Positions 21,380 through 33,572 of a stretch of DNA of 64,000 nucleotides are shown here, one piece after another. Origin of the DNA: Aricia agestis (taxonomy: Eukaryota > Arthropoda > Insecta > Lepidoptera > Lycaenidae); the NCBI RefSeq assembly GCF_905147365.1, contig NC_056412.1:14996001-15060000 (forward strand), given 5' to 3'. Position numbers and translations under genes: made by a program. A model generated the notes under the pieces. The model was given only the letters and a program-made list of their open reading frames with translations, was not told the DNA's origin and made no database searches. The first letter of the stretch is position 1; each line of letters opens with the position of its first letter.

Positions 21380-22702
21380 AATAAGCATCAACTAAAATTA
21401 CTCTGTTATTATATCATGCTCTACATCTTTATGAAAGATTTAGTAAAAACTTTCCAAATACAAAAGTTATGATAAATCTTTCTAAGTTTGCGTCGCTTTC
21501 CAGCTATTTTCTATGAAATATTCAAGTGGAATTTGCATATTATAACCTAAATCGAGATAACTGGCACTCGAATAGGGAAATGAAATCCTAAGTAGCACCA
21601 CTTAACTGTGGTGCCAATCTCAGTACTTAAGTTGAAATTTTAAACTTGCCTTTTAAATTATAAAGTTACTTAGTGCTGAAATTAATATCTATAAATTTTC
21701 TCACCAAAGATCTTAAGTCTTAAGACCTTTTTAAGTTATATATTTACGATATTGTAAGAAGATTTTTTGTAATTTTATAATAGCATCCATAAACACAATA
21801 CGTACAATATCTTGCAGACTGCACTTTTTGTTCATTTCTACCGTGAAATGAATGAAAGCATTCAGGCTTATATCGACATTATGCCCTTATTTCAATAAAC
21901 ATGAACGTTTGCAACTTGTAAATTAAAGTCAACTGCGACGTTAACAACGAGTGACAATCGAAATCGAATTTCTACAACTTGTCGAAATGAAAATTCTTCG
22001 TGGCACGTCGCACAACTAAAAAATTCCGTCCATTTCTGCAGTAAATCAAACCAACGCCTGACGTGATTGTTAAACGCAAGCTGCGACGAATGCCGAATGT
22101 TCGGGAAATTATGGCATATAATGTGTAAAAAATATCATGGCTCTACTTAAATGTGGAAATGTTATGCCTTTCATACTATTTCGGTGGTATCACTTCCCGC
22201 AGGAATTTTGTCAGTTACAAGGTTTGTTCAAATTATAAAGGAAAAAATTAGTAATTGCTCTTATCCAGTCACGTCTTGATTAATATGTTTAAGGTATCCA
22301 TGAGCAATAAGTTAATCTGCTTCAATTTATCTAATTACACACAGCTTATAATAATACTAGCTCTCTTCATTACCCGGGAAAGCCGGTAAAATATACCTTT
22401 GTTTCCCAGCTGTCAAAAGATTTATGGAGCGCGCATTTTAGATGTCACGGTCTAAGCTTTAAATAGTTTTCAGTTACGAAGACCCATAGATATACAGCAG
22501 AGGCTGAGCAAAATACTAGAGAGAAACCCATCGAAAACATAATACTAATAATATACCTAGTTCATTTTTAAAATAGTATGATAGAAATCCGAAACTATAG
22601 GAAGAGACAAAAATGCTGAAAGAAATTACATACAATGTTTTCATAACTGCATTATTATTTTAGTATTAATAAAAAAATATCGCGTATACTTTATACACGT
22701 CA
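21380..22702. other. No gene recognised
   Basis: AT-rich. 22222-22265 (GTTTGTTCAAATTATAAAGG) matches 15499-15545, so a small interspersed repeat end is present. Otherwise nothing supported. Confidence 0.35.
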
Positions 22703-22706
22703 TTAA

Positions 22707-23163
22707 GAGGAGTCCACACCGCCCTTTTTTCTATACAAACGTTGTCCCCTGTTTCCTCCCTGGATAATGCTAGTAGAGCTATAATTTTTTTCCTGAATAT
22801 CTACGGCCACTAATACAATGTCTCTGTTTTCTTTTTTTTTCATAATTTAATTATTAAATAAGATATGAACGTTCAAAAACCCAAAAAATGGCCGAATTTT
22901 CCGCTGTGTTCAAACATCCAGAAAACAGATTTGGCTAGATTATAAAAAAAAAAACAGGAACACAGCTCAAGCCTTTCTTTAATCTTTAATGAAAAAAGTA
23001 TTTCAATCGGTTAAGTTTTGGAGAAGGAATCAGGGGACAACGAATCGTTGATTTTCTGCAGTTGTCTCTATCGCGTTCCGCGGTATAGGCTTGAGGTAAG
23101 GGAGACAGCTATAGATATTACACGTACTTTTTTTTTCATTTCTCTAGCCCCTGGTGTATCCTC
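22707..23163 (-). mobile_element. TTAA-flanked MITE (copy 2, inverted)
   Basis: Reverse-complement copy of 17511-17975. TTAA at 22703-22706, decayed to TCAA at 23164-23167. The ends are GAGGAGTCCACACC and GGTGTATCCTC. Confidence 0.85.
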
Positions 23164-23647
23164 TCAAACAGAGGAAAAAGAGCAGAAAAGAGAGAAGCGT
23201 AGCAGAGTGACCATATTATAATTATTTATTATAAGGTATTTATATTTTTTGTATTTTGTACATTAACTCTATGTTATAAATTATATGTCAGTCTATTACC
23301 TCTTTATGCATAAACCGCTTAAACGATTTTTAAGCCTCAGGATTTTTTTTTACACTTTTAATGAAAAAAATACTGTGCGAACACAGTTCCGAACAATATC
23401 TAGTCATGTTTAAATATAAACGTTTAATCCTTTCGCTATGTCTGCGATGCCATTCACAGCAATTTATGGCAGTGAACTAAGCCGCTGTGGTCTGCGAGTG
23501 AAAAACAGTCAGTGCCTGGGCTTGTGTTGTTTATTATTCATTGAAGACGAAGAAAATTGGGTCTCTGCTGAGTGCTGGCATTTTGTACTAAAATGAGTAG
23601 TTTCAAAAGCTCTTCTAAAACAACCTTTTTTCACTTGGCAGACTTAA

Positions 23648-24112
23648 GAGGATACACCAGGGGCTAGAAAAATGAAAAAAAGTACGTGTAATATCTATAG
23701 CTGTCTCCCTTACCTCAAGCCTATACCGTAGAACGCGATAGACACAACTGCAGAAAATCAACGATTCGTTGTCCCCTGATTCCTTCTCCAAAACTTAACC
23801 GATTTAAGTACTTTTTTCATTAAAGATTAAAGAAAGGCTTGAGCTGTGTTCCTATGTTTTTTTTTTCTTTTTGTATAATCTAGCCAAATCTGTTTTCTGG
23901 ATGTTTGAACACAGCGGAAAATCTAGCCATTTTTTTGGGTTTTTGAACGTTCATATCCTATTTATTAATTAAATTATGAAAAAAAAGAAAACATAGGGAC
24001 ATTGTATTAGTGGCCGTTGATATTTAGGAAAAATTTATAACTCTACTAGCATTATCCAAGGAGGAAACAAGGCACAACGTTTGTATGGAAAAAAAGGCGG
24101 TGTGGACACCTC
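23648..24112 (+). mobile_element. TTAA-flanked MITE (copy 3)
   Basis: Same orientation as 17511-17975. TTAA at 23644-23647 and 24113-24116. The ends are GAGGATACACC and GGTGTGGACACCTC. With copy 2 it forms a large inverted pair separated by 484 bp. Confidence 0.87.
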
Positions 24113-25838
24113 TTAAAAAGTACTTATTAAGAAAAATAAAAAGAGTCCAAACTCGATTGCACTAAAAATTGTGATTTATCTTGTAATTCGAACGATAGCT
24201 ATATAACATAACTTTAATAAAATACAGTAAATTCATCGTCCAAAATTAAGGTATTAAATACGACGTAAGGTGTCATCACGTCGCAATATTCAACCCACGT
24301 CAACGTACAAAGCACAACGAGCTGACTCACGCTTTAAGCATTTTGGACCTTTTTTCACACACACGTAAACGAAAATATAACAGTAACACCACAAAACTCA
24401 GATGTATCCTTGAAATCAAATTCGCCATACATGTTTCGGCACGTGTGACACGAGTGCATGGTTTTGCCACTTTGCTTTGTTCAAACCACAGATTTTAGAA
24501 GTAAGTTCAAACCTACACAACCAAGCGACAGCGAAGCGGGGCGTCAAGTTGTCAAATGGTTTTAAAAAAGAAGTCTAGACCATAAAGTTAATATACCTAG
24601 AGCATAGACATAATATATACTGTCGTAAAGACCACCTGACAACTCGAAAATGCGTGACCATTTTTGATCTGTCAATGTGTGCGTGTGCTAGTGATGTATA
24701 TTTTACTATCGATAGTATAGTATTTTGCTATCGATAGTTTAGTCCGTTCGAGTTATTTTACCTGAGTTTCTATAAGAAATAAATAATATGCAACTTTGAT
24801 AGATTTGTATTTCAAATTAGGTATCATAAATTTTAATTGGCAAAAAAAGGTGATGATTGAAAAGTAGATACACATTTTCTTTTGGAATGATTTTTCAATC
24901 GTCGGATATGTTATGACTTATGACATGAGGTTCTTATAGGGATAAATAATTTACACTTAACACATTATAAAGTTACTTATTTATTACTCAGGTAAAATCT
25001 ATCTGGTAAATCAGTCCTTACATTGAAAGTAAACGTTGAAAGTAAACAACACACATAGTATATTATATTTTATTCTTAAATTAAATACATATTATAAAAT
25101 ATCATAATATTTTATTACACTTATTTTGAACCGACTTCCAAACAGGAGGAGTCTAGACGTTCGCCTGTGGATATATTTTTATGTATGTTCAACGATTACT
25201 CCGCCGTTTATGAACCGATTTTCAAATTTTTTCTTTTGCTGTACATTGTATTGTTCCGAGTAGGTATCATGTTCACAAAAGTGGTGGTCTGGTGATGGAA
25301 ACAATGAGAAATCGAAGTGACTCCTTGATATTCAAATGGGAACGTATGGTCCCAGAAAATGTTCAAGAACGTTCACGAAATGAAGATTGAGTACAGAATA
25401 AGGATTATTTAATACTTTTTAGTTCATATAAGTATAATCTTAAATGAACTAAAAAGCATTAATTGCTTATAATTGCTTATTTTTAATAATTGCTTCAGTA
25501 ACAAGTGCAACAGTATGTCAAACTTACTGGCACAAATAAAGTTGGGATAGCTTCTTTAAACAAAATAGTATTTATTTTAATTTTTCTTTAAAAATTTTCA
25601 ATGAAATGTTTGCTACATATTGTTGAATTTTTTTTTGGGATTCCAACCAACACGCCCAATTAATTTCAGCCATTTTCCTCTTATTAGAGGATCTTGAGGG
25701 AATCTGTAAAACAAATGATTATGATATATAAATATAAACCTTCCTCTAGTTTTAGAGTCACTCTATATTATAGTAGTTATATTATATTAGCTATATTATA
25801 ATATACTATTAGTTAAAATAAGATAATATGTCCTTTTA

Positions 25839-26023
25839 GTCCGGCCGCACATTATCCGAATTTGTGATCACTAAAATTCGGACGCCCCGCCCCGCTCATA
25901 CATTTTGACACGTCAGAAATTATTTTAGTATGATGGGTCTACAACAAAATGTATGAACAGAGTGCGTTGCGCCGGGCGTCCGAATTTTTCTGATCAGAAA
26001 TTTCGGATAATGTGCGGCCGGGC
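25839..26023. mobile_element. 185-bp MITE with TTA target duplication
   Basis: Termini GTCCGGCCGCACATTATCCG and the reverse complement of GCCCGGCCGCACATTATCCG; TTA at 25836-25838 and 26024-26026. A 3-bp TTA/TAA target is typical of PIF/Harbinger. A decayed end of the same family lies at 35332-35389. Confidence 0.8.
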
Positions 26024-26611
26024 TTAAGGTGATAAATATAAAGGTAAATGATTTTTATTTTAGATTTATGTTATTGTAAAATATCGATAAGCATAGCGAT
26101 AAATTTGATTCAAGCACTAGCGTATATGTAAGAAATTTTGATGAAAAATTTTTCTTCAAAATTTGTGTAATATAGGAACAATAGTACCATTAGTTACGCA
26201 AAATATGAAAGTAAAAGGGAGGATTCACAATATTTTATTTGAAATAGAGAACTAAAGACCAGAATGTAGCAAAAATAAACACATCGTAGCAATTAGGACA
26301 TGAAGATTAATTACGGGTGAAATGTATATTTTTCAGGATTATTCCTATGATTTACACTGCAATCACTCACAGCACAAGTTATTATTGTTATATATAATAG
26401 TATTTGTTGAAAATAACATACGATTTAAATAATAAATTGCAAATACCGAAAGGGCATAAAAACGATTGACGACTTTTGACGACCTGTCAAATAAAAGTTG
26501 TTACAATTTTCATTAGACTGCCTCTCTCTTTTCATCATGTTATAATTCCATAAAGGATTTTCTTCTCTCTCGCACTCTTTGTTGGTCTTTAGGTATATAT
26601 TATGTCTATGA

Positions 26612-26898
26612 CCTAGAGGAATAGCAACAATCTCGAGCTGTCAAACGAAATCGAAATTGGTTTTCATCTGTGTGAAAAATATTTGTACGTATACACTTAC
26701 ACAAGCATGATTGAACATGATTTCTATGAAATTAAATTGTCAACGTGCGGCACGTGCCGACTGGACGTCAAAAAAAAGAGTGCTGCTGTCATGTATCCAG
26801 TATCACACGTCTCTTTTTACCACGTAGTGTTACTAATAGTGACATCTCTCTTGCTCAGGCCTTTGTTTCTCTATATTGCTAGGTATATTAACTTTATG
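26612..26898 (+). mobile_element. MITE, 300-bp family (copy 2)
   Basis: Same internal sequence as 61803-62101. The left terminus is truncated or rearranged: 26586-26611 is instead related to the inverted 24600-24640 segment. The right terminus CTAGGTATATTAACTTTATG is intact. Confidence 0.75.
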
Positions 26899-27009
26899 GT
26901 CTAGACTTATGTACACTTCAAAACACATTTGACAACTTGACGCAACTTGACGCTCCCGCTTCGCAGTCGCCTGGTCGCGTAGGTTTGAACTGAGGTTTGA
27001 ACAAAGCAA

Positions 27010-28079
27010 GTTTCCTGACATTACGGATATTGATGTCCAAACAATTGTCCAAACTTTTGATGACCAAAATTAATTGGAACGTATTTGATTAAGTTACAAC
27101 TTTGAGCCTATCTTAAAATATTATTGCGTTACAGTTTTTGCTTAAAATTAAAACGCTTCGTAAAACTTATACTGCATAGAAACATTGAAAAGTGTGCGGC
27201 ATATTAATTATTATCAAACTACAGATAAAACAACATTAATACCAATGTTTAACAAATGAGCGAAAGGCGGGTATTTCGCTCGTTTGGCGATAAGAGTGAG
27301 TGATGAGCGCAATGAATGGAAAAACACATTCGCCGCCATGTGTATTTTAATATTTTATAAAAGAATTAAATAAATAATAAAGGGGTGCTCCCATACAAAA
27401 ACACAATTTTTCCCTACTTTCGCTCTATAACGGTACGGAACCCGTGCGGAGTCCAATTCGCATTTGGCGCACATTAATATTGAATTTCGACATATTGAAC
27501 AATGACTTACTTATTATTATTTTAGCTAGTGGTTGTTTTCCCGCAGCAGAACGATTTACCTATAGTAGTACTATCAAATCATGCAAGTGTTTTAAAAAAC
27601 ATCCCGTTCCCGTGATTCCTCCTTCGAAGTTGATCCTATCTAAATTTATTATTTTTAAATATCTTCAGGAAGAGTAAGTCTATTGCCTCTACGTTTTTAT
27701 TTTAGCTTAAAGATCTTTCTATGTTTTATGGTCGGTCGATTGGCGGGAAGTACGGGGCGGGAAGTACATTTTTTGCAATTTTTTTGGATCATATTTTTAA
27801 TTTTAGAAAAAAATCTAATGTAGAGGCAGATCCCAATATTGTTTAAAAAATCATTTGTCTAGACGCATTGTCCAGGGAGTAAATTGGGGAATACGTTTGT
27901 ATGGCAAAACAGTGCGAGCGTACCCTTTTAATACTCTGTATTTTCTAAAGTAATGATCGTACAGTAAAAATGTATAGACGTAATTTATAGGAAATTTAAT
28001 GTAGAAGTCACTAAAGAAATATAATTAATACTTTTCGAGTCACATGCAAAAACCTTGAAAAAGAGACTTATGGTATTAT
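27010..28079. other. No gene recognised; repeat fragments
   Basis: 27375-27475 carries a widespread-looking repeat (GGGTGCTCCCATACAAAAAC, GGTACGGAACCCGTGCG). 27880-27935 resembles the end of the TTAA MITE (CCAGGGAG, ACGTTTGTATGG). The rest is AT-rich without supported frames. Confidence 0.4.
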
Positions 28080-28757
28080 GGTATAAGGGACACGGCTCTA
28101 AAACTGTTAAGTTCTTACCTTGCAAATAGAACGCAAAGAGTTGAAGTTAATTCTAAAAGGTCTAATGGTAGTAAAATAAAGCTAGGTGTTCCACAAGGAT
28201 CTATTTTAGGTCCCTTTCTTTTTCTCATTTACATAAATTACCTACCTTATCTAGTTAAAGATAAGCAAGAGATAGTACTTTTTGCTGATGATACTTCACT
28301 AATTTTTAATGTGAAGCGACAAAAATATAATTACGACGAGGTAAATAGTGCTCCCTCAAAAATAGTACAATGGCTTAATGCTAATAATTTACTATTAAAT
28401 TCTAATAAAACGAAATGTTTAAAATTCAGTTTGCCAAATGTTAGGCAAGTACAAACCAATGTATTATTAAATGATGAGAAAATGAAATTAGTGGACACCA
28501 CTGTTTTCCTAGCTATAACTTTAGACAGTAAATTACAGTGGAGTCCGCATATTGCAAATCTGGCGGATAGGCTCAGTTCTGCAGCATATGCTGTTAAAAA
28601 AATCAGAGAAATAACTGATGTAGAAACAGCGCGACTTGTTTACTTTAGTTACTTCCACAGCATTATGTCCTATGGAATCCTTCTATGGGGAAATGCTGCG
28701 GACATTAATGCAATATTCGTGCTGCCGAAGCGAGCGATACGTTCTATTTATAAGATG
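28080..28757 (+). pseudogene. Jockey/BS-like LINE RT fragment, truncated at both ends
   Basis: One open frame from about 28095 through the stop at 28814. It includes KLGVPQGSILGPFLFLIYIN, the catalytic FADDTSLIF (about 28278-28304), LLLNSNKTKC, RLSSAAYAVKKI and MSYGILLWGNAAD. Similarity to the sister copy at 1839-2703 stops near 28757, so the last 19 codons are foreign. No 3' UTR or tail follows, so the fragment was cut on both sides. Confidence 0.85.
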
Positions 28758-29179
28758 TGCATCGGTGATCGCGACAACAATAGAATACATTATGTATTTA
28801 CACATATTATGTAAATATAGTCCTTATAAGTCCTTCAGGTACTTAGCACGGGGCCAGACTGACGTGGTGAAAAAGCGTCCATAGATATTAATATTATTAA
28901 TGGTGTTACAATTCATTTGACGTTTGTATACAGAGAAACGTTTTCTTTTAAGAGGGCGAATAAAGCAAGAAATCAATCATCGTCCTTCACTTTTCACACT
29001 TACGCCCATTTACGCCCGTCTTTCATATTATGCCAGATGAAAAAAATTGTAGCATTGTGATTTTTTCTATAGAGAAAATTTTAAGATATCGTGTTTTCGC
29101 TAGGTATTACATTTCGTATCTTAATCAAGTTTAAAAATGAATAAGATCATTAGCTATTTTGCTTTGGTCACCCCCTTAA

Positions 29180-29525
29180 GAGTCCGGGTGCCATCGCAGT
29201 TCTCATATAAACGTAATACCAAGATAATTTCCCATACGAGAATAATAACCATATTTCAGTTATTATTCGGCTTAAGATAGTAATTACCTAGGTTCCTGTA
29301 CAAAGATTCACTACCAAAAATATGAACGATTACAATATTTATATACTAAATTGTCATCGTTCATATTTTTTGGTATGTAAATATTTTGCAGTGAATCCTT
29401 GTACAGGAACTTAGGCAATTACTATATTATTAAGCTGAGTAATAACTCAAATGTGGTAAATATTCTCTTACGGGAAATGATGATGGTATTACTTTTGTAT
29501 GAGAATTGCGATGGTACCCGGACTC
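29180..29525. mobile_element. 346-bp foldback MITE with TTAA target duplication
   Basis: TTAA at 29176-29179 and 29526-29529. Ends GAGTCCGGGTGCCATCGCA and its near reverse complement. The whole element is a long imperfect palindrome, with arms of about 165 bp centred near 29350. Open frames on both strands here are products of the palindrome. Confidence 0.85.
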
Positions 29526-29529
29526 TTAA

Positions 29530-30724
29530 TAATTCCTTTTTACGCACGACAAAACTCGTTATGAACATAAAACAATTTCGTAGCAAATATCCCTGGAAAG
29601 ATTTATATTTAGGCACTTTTATTGTGTTTTCGGGAGCGACGAACCGCACCAGATTATTTTAGCTCAGTGAAGGTAAACTATAACCTTTGAAAACAACGCT
29701 GTGGTCCCAACAAAAACTAATTGTAAATACACAGGTTTTATACAGGTGTATTTTTTAAAGTTTTATAGATAGTTTATCCTTTGGATTTCCAAATAATCTA
29801 ATAAAATTATTAAATAGCGTTGTTTGTTTTTCTAAACATATTTTATGCGAAATGTTTTAAATACAATACACTTAATATTTATTAATAAGGCGACAGTTAC
29901 ATGTTAATCTATACAAACCAATATAAATACAATAGGTACGTACTGTGTATCTTAGGTAATATTTATTTGTCTCTCTGAATGTTACCTCCTTAGTCCTCAC
30001 ACTCAAGCTGATGGGCTGATTAAGATGAAATTTAATATAAATAAATAAATAATAAATAAATAAATATGTTTATTTATCTCACCACAGGTACAATACAAGA
30101 TATTTTACACACTCTACAAAGTTATAGGTGTGTGACAGAGAGTGTATGTGGGTGTGTGCTAGTCAGGTACAGTTATCAGTTTTTCTGTGTTTTCGGAGTT
30201 AAGAGTTTGCAGCCATTCATTAATTTTACTTTTGCAAGATGTCTTCGTCAGGGAGTAAATGTAAATATGGAGATACTTTGAGTGCAGAATAGTTTTCATC
30301 GCAGAAGAATTCTACGTTCGCCGCGTAATGAATGAATTTAGGCGCCACAATATCTAGTAGAATAAAAAGAAAAGTTTTTGCAAATCCATTGCTCGATAAG
30401 CAATTGAAATGACATCCACGTTTCAACGTCTTAGCAATCTAGAAAAAGAACGTAGACCGCGTTTTAAAAGCTCTTGGTATTGTGTGGACGAAAATAAAAG
30501 TGTATTTCGGTAGAAGCACGAACGTTATTTAAGGCTCCGTAAAATTCGCAGCCAACACACCGTGAAAGAATAACGGGCCATCGCCATATAACGAAGTAAG
30601 TACAGGTATAACGAAGTAACGTATAACCACTATACATAATATTTAAACAGTAGCATAAACTTCAAATAACGAATCGAAACACAAAATTTCGTACGAAACT
30701 AGCGGTTCCGACGGTTCCCGTCAT
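29530..30724. other. No gene recognised
   Basis: AT-rich. An (AAAT)n run lies at about 30038-30065, and the preceding 29970-30030 resembles the CTGTTACCTC..CCGATT repeat described at 51040-51385. Nothing else supported. Confidence 0.35.
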
Positions 30725-30830
30725 AATCGAAACACAGCGCTAGCGCTGTTTCACGCCGGTTTTCTGTGAGAACGTGGTATTTCTCCGGTCGAGCCGACCC
30801 ATTCGTGCCGAAGCATGGCTCTCCCACGTA
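30725..30830 (-). mobile_element. SINE head fragment
   Basis: Minus-strand copy of the first 105 bases of the 16075-16390 SINE (TACGTGGGAGAGCCATGCTT through TTTCGATTATG). The middle and LINE-like tail are absent. Confidence 0.75.
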
Positions 30831-31373
30831 TAAAAGAGAAAGAGAGAAGAGAATTTTCATGAGACCAACCACATGCAGATGAAATTGTTGTTCGTCTTAT
30901 CAAAATGAAGCTACTTACGAAAAATTAGCTTGATAGTAATCAAAAAATAATTGTTCTAGGGAACCAGTACTAGTAGCTTTGGCGCTCACAATAAACACCG
31001 CATTAATTGCTGCTCTCAGTTATATGATATCAAGTTTAAAAAGATGTTATGCTGTACAGCATTTATACTGTGGTATAAGTCGGAGTGAGTATACAGCTTT
31101 AAGTCTCTTAAGTTCACGGCGTCATTTCTTCCCATAATAGCTCGACTAACGAGACTTATTTTTAAAGAAAATCTGTATCATCAATTTGATCTCATGTTAT
31201 CTGCTTAAAAAAAGAGATTCAGAAATAGAGCTAAGTTTCTTCAGTCACAGTTACGTTATTAAAAACAATTGTAAAAAAATATAAATAGATATTAGGCTGT
31301 ATCATATTTTCTAGCCCATGTCATAATATTTTGATTCATTGACAAGAATGTGCATGGACGAATTGACATATTA

Positions 31374-31685
31374 TTATAGTAGGCTGACGACGTCAACGTG
31401 GTCCAACGTGACTGACGGCAGCTTGTGCAGCTCTTTAGCCACAAAAGCCGGCACCTCATCTGGATCAGTCTGCTTCAGCAGAGAGATGATGTCCTGCACG
31501 CTCCTTTCGGTTCCGTCTTCGTCACGACGGCATGTTCTCTCGCGCGTCTCATACAGCAGCTGCTTCCCCTTGCAAATCTCCTCACTGGTGAAGGAGGACT
31601 TGCAGATCTGCATGATGCTGACCTCATCCATTGTGTCGATGGCGTGCTGGATAAACGCCAGCCACTCGTTGGCTACGAGCGCCAT
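31374..31685 (-). CDS. Short ORF, probably derived from a mobile-element protein
   Basis: 103 codons counted from the ATG at 31685. That ATG has a strong start context (ACCATGG); an upstream in-frame ATG at 31703 is weaker. Protein: ALVANEWLAFIQHAIDTMDE, a Cys-containing middle, then DIISLLKQTDPDEVPAFVAK and LDHVDVVSLL. The GC content (about 55%) stands out from the AT-rich surroundings. I recall similar N-terminal modules in repeated proteins of invertebrate genomes, but cannot name the family. The stop right after DVVSLL looks like a truncation, because sequence character changes to AT-rich there. It may be the 5' end of an element ORF. No signal peptide or membrane segment. Confidence 0.45.
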   Translation of the reverse strand: MALVANEWLAFIQHAIDTMDEVSIMQICKSSFTSEEICKGKQLLYETRERTCRRDEDGTERSVQDIISLLKQTDPDEVPAFVAKELHKLPSVTLDHVDVVSLL

Positions 31686-31805
31686 GGTCACGTGCAGCGG
31701 CAATGTGCCGCGCGATTCGCGAAAATAATATTTGCGGCGTGTGTAACGTGGAGCACGACCCTTCGCTAGCTCGACACATTACACGAATTATGAACTGTAA
31801 AATGT

Positions 31806-32500
31806 AATTCAAATTCAAATATCTTTATTTCAGACTACAGTGTGGTCCATTGGTTAGTATTACATAAATTAAAAATTATTAGGGTTATTTAAAAAGAACA
31901 AAACATAACTTAAAGTAAATAAATAAAACTAAACTAAATCATGCACCTCGGTTAGAACTATGAGCGAATGTATCCTGGAGGTCTGCTAATGTACGTGTAC
32001 CCAGGCTAATATAATAAATTATGTGTGTCTGTCTGTTACGTCTTCACTCCCAAACCTCTAAAACAGATTTTGATGCAATTAGGTACTTATATAATATAGG
32101 TTCCAGCAAACTACCTTGGATACTTTTTATCCAGGAAAAAATAAGGTTTCCACAGAAATGAATTTTGGCGCAGCGGATCTAGTCTATATAAGAAGTTGTT
32201 TGTTTGAACGCGCTAATCTCAGGAACCACTGGTCTGATTTGAAAATTTCTTTCAGTGTTAGATAGTCCATTTATCGAGGAAGGCTATAGGCTATATTTTA
32301 TCACGCTAAGACTAATATAGGAGCGAAGAAATAGAGGAAAATGTGGAAAAAACGGGGGGAAATTATTTGAAAGGGCTTACTTCACGAACTACTAGAGCAT
32401 TTCTTCTGTTAATTAGATCAGATAAGAAGTAGACCACGTGAAGGATCATAGGCTTTTTTTGTTGACTAATTTTTCTGTGAAATATCTAATTTACGCAGGC
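31806..32500. repeat. LINE-like tail plus copy of a widespread non-coding repeat
   Basis: 31808-31850 reads, on the minus strand, as AATAAAGATATTTGAATTTG, a common LINE-tail form. 32010-32500 carries GTCTGTCTGTTACGTCTTCA, CCAAACCTCTAAAACAGATT and TTTTGGCGCAGCGGATCTAG, related to the repeat at 51040-51385. No coding. Confidence 0.5.
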
Positions 32501-32507
32501 GAAGCCG

Positions 32508-32865
32508 TTTTTTTTTTTATGAAATAAGGGGGCAAACGAGCAAACGGGTCACCTTTTTTTTTATGAAATAGGGGGCAAACGAGCAAACGGGTCACCTGAT
32601 GGAAAGCAACTTCCGTCGCCCATGGACACTCGCAGCATCAGAAGAGCTGCAAGTGCGTTGCCGGCCTTTTAAGAGGGCATAGGGTAATAGGGGAGGGTAG
32701 GGAAGGGAAGGGAATAGGGTAGGGGTTAGGGGATTGGGCCTCCGGTAAACTCACTCACTCGGCGAAACACAGCGCAAGCGCTGTTTCACGCCGGTTTTCT
32801 GTGAGAACGTGGTACTTATCCGGTCGAGCCGGCCCATTCGTGCCGAAGCATGGCTCTCCCACGTA
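32508..32865 (-). mobile_element. SINE with LINE-derived tail, tail duplicated
   Basis: Minus-strand copy of the 16075-16390 family. The last 45 bases plus poly(A) occur twice in tandem (polyT at 32508-32518 and 32553-32562 on the given strand, each followed by ATGAAATA and GGGGGCAAACGAGC). Confidence 0.8.
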
Positions 32866-33311
32866 TAGTAACTTCTAGTTATGAATAATGTTTTAGACAA
32901 ATTTGCGGTCAACATGTGTTTATTTTTTAACATGAACATTTTCCGAATGATACGACGTACAGTTTCGCTCCCGCTGGTGTAAAATAAACAAGTGTTGTTT
33001 TATTCGGCCATTTTGCTGTAAAACTGTTTCGTTATGTTTCGGGTTCTTTTCGAACAAAAAAGGAACAAAGTATAATTAACGACAAAAATTACAAAAACGA
33101 TTATGAACACAATTTTAATTGCATTTGAAAAAGACTTTTTAAGAATGACCACGTATTTTGGAAAAAAAGTTTCTAACAACGTAATTAATAACCAAAATGA
33201 TTCTTTATATTTATCATTTTATATACGTATAATGTGTTACTATAACAAAACATTTTCTTTATATACGTTCATTCGATTCTTATTGGTTTTTAAGTAGTCC
33301 ATGTTTTTATA

Positions 33312-33572
33312 CAGGCTGTGGCAAAATTTGTGATACTCGTAATACTTACTTATAGGTAGTGTATGAATCCCCTATATAGAGTTCGCTGTGAAAATAGCAG
33401 CGCTGAAAGAGTAACTTTTTTCATCTTTGTATGGAAAAATTAATAACGCGGGGGCGTTTGCCCATGCAAATCACCAAAAAAATTGCTCTTTTAGCGCTGC
33501 TACTTTCACAGTAAGCCCTATATAAGGGACACATACACCCCTTAAAGTCTTACCACTTAGTTTTGTTATACT
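33312..33572. mobile_element. TA-flanked foldback MITE (copy 2, diverged)
   Basis: Same core as 20370-20628 (GCGCTGCTACTTTCACAGT, GAGTTCGCTGTGAAA) with diverged ends. A solitary end (TTTTGTTAAACCCTGTA) also lies at 34587-34603. Confidence 0.7.

Larger units (their letters stand above)
24472..27009. mobile_element. 2.5-kb composite bounded by about 135-bp inverted repeats
   Basis: 24472-24608 and about 26880-27009 are inverted copies: TTGCTTTGTTCAAACC ends, AAGCGACAGCGAAGCGGG, CAAGTTGTCAAATG, and a stretch with AGTCTAGACCATAAAGTTAA. The right repeat runs into the end of a 300-bp MITE (26612-26898). The interior also holds a TTA-flanked MITE (25839-26023). No transposase is recognised, so it may be a large non-autonomous element or two element ends brought together. 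Confidence 0.6.

Noticed and set aside
24472..27009. A complete DNA transposon with its own transposase
   Set aside because: Inverted ends exist, but no transposase motif was found inside.
29399..29662. Overlapping frames on both strands
   Set aside because: They are by-products of the palindromic TTAA element.
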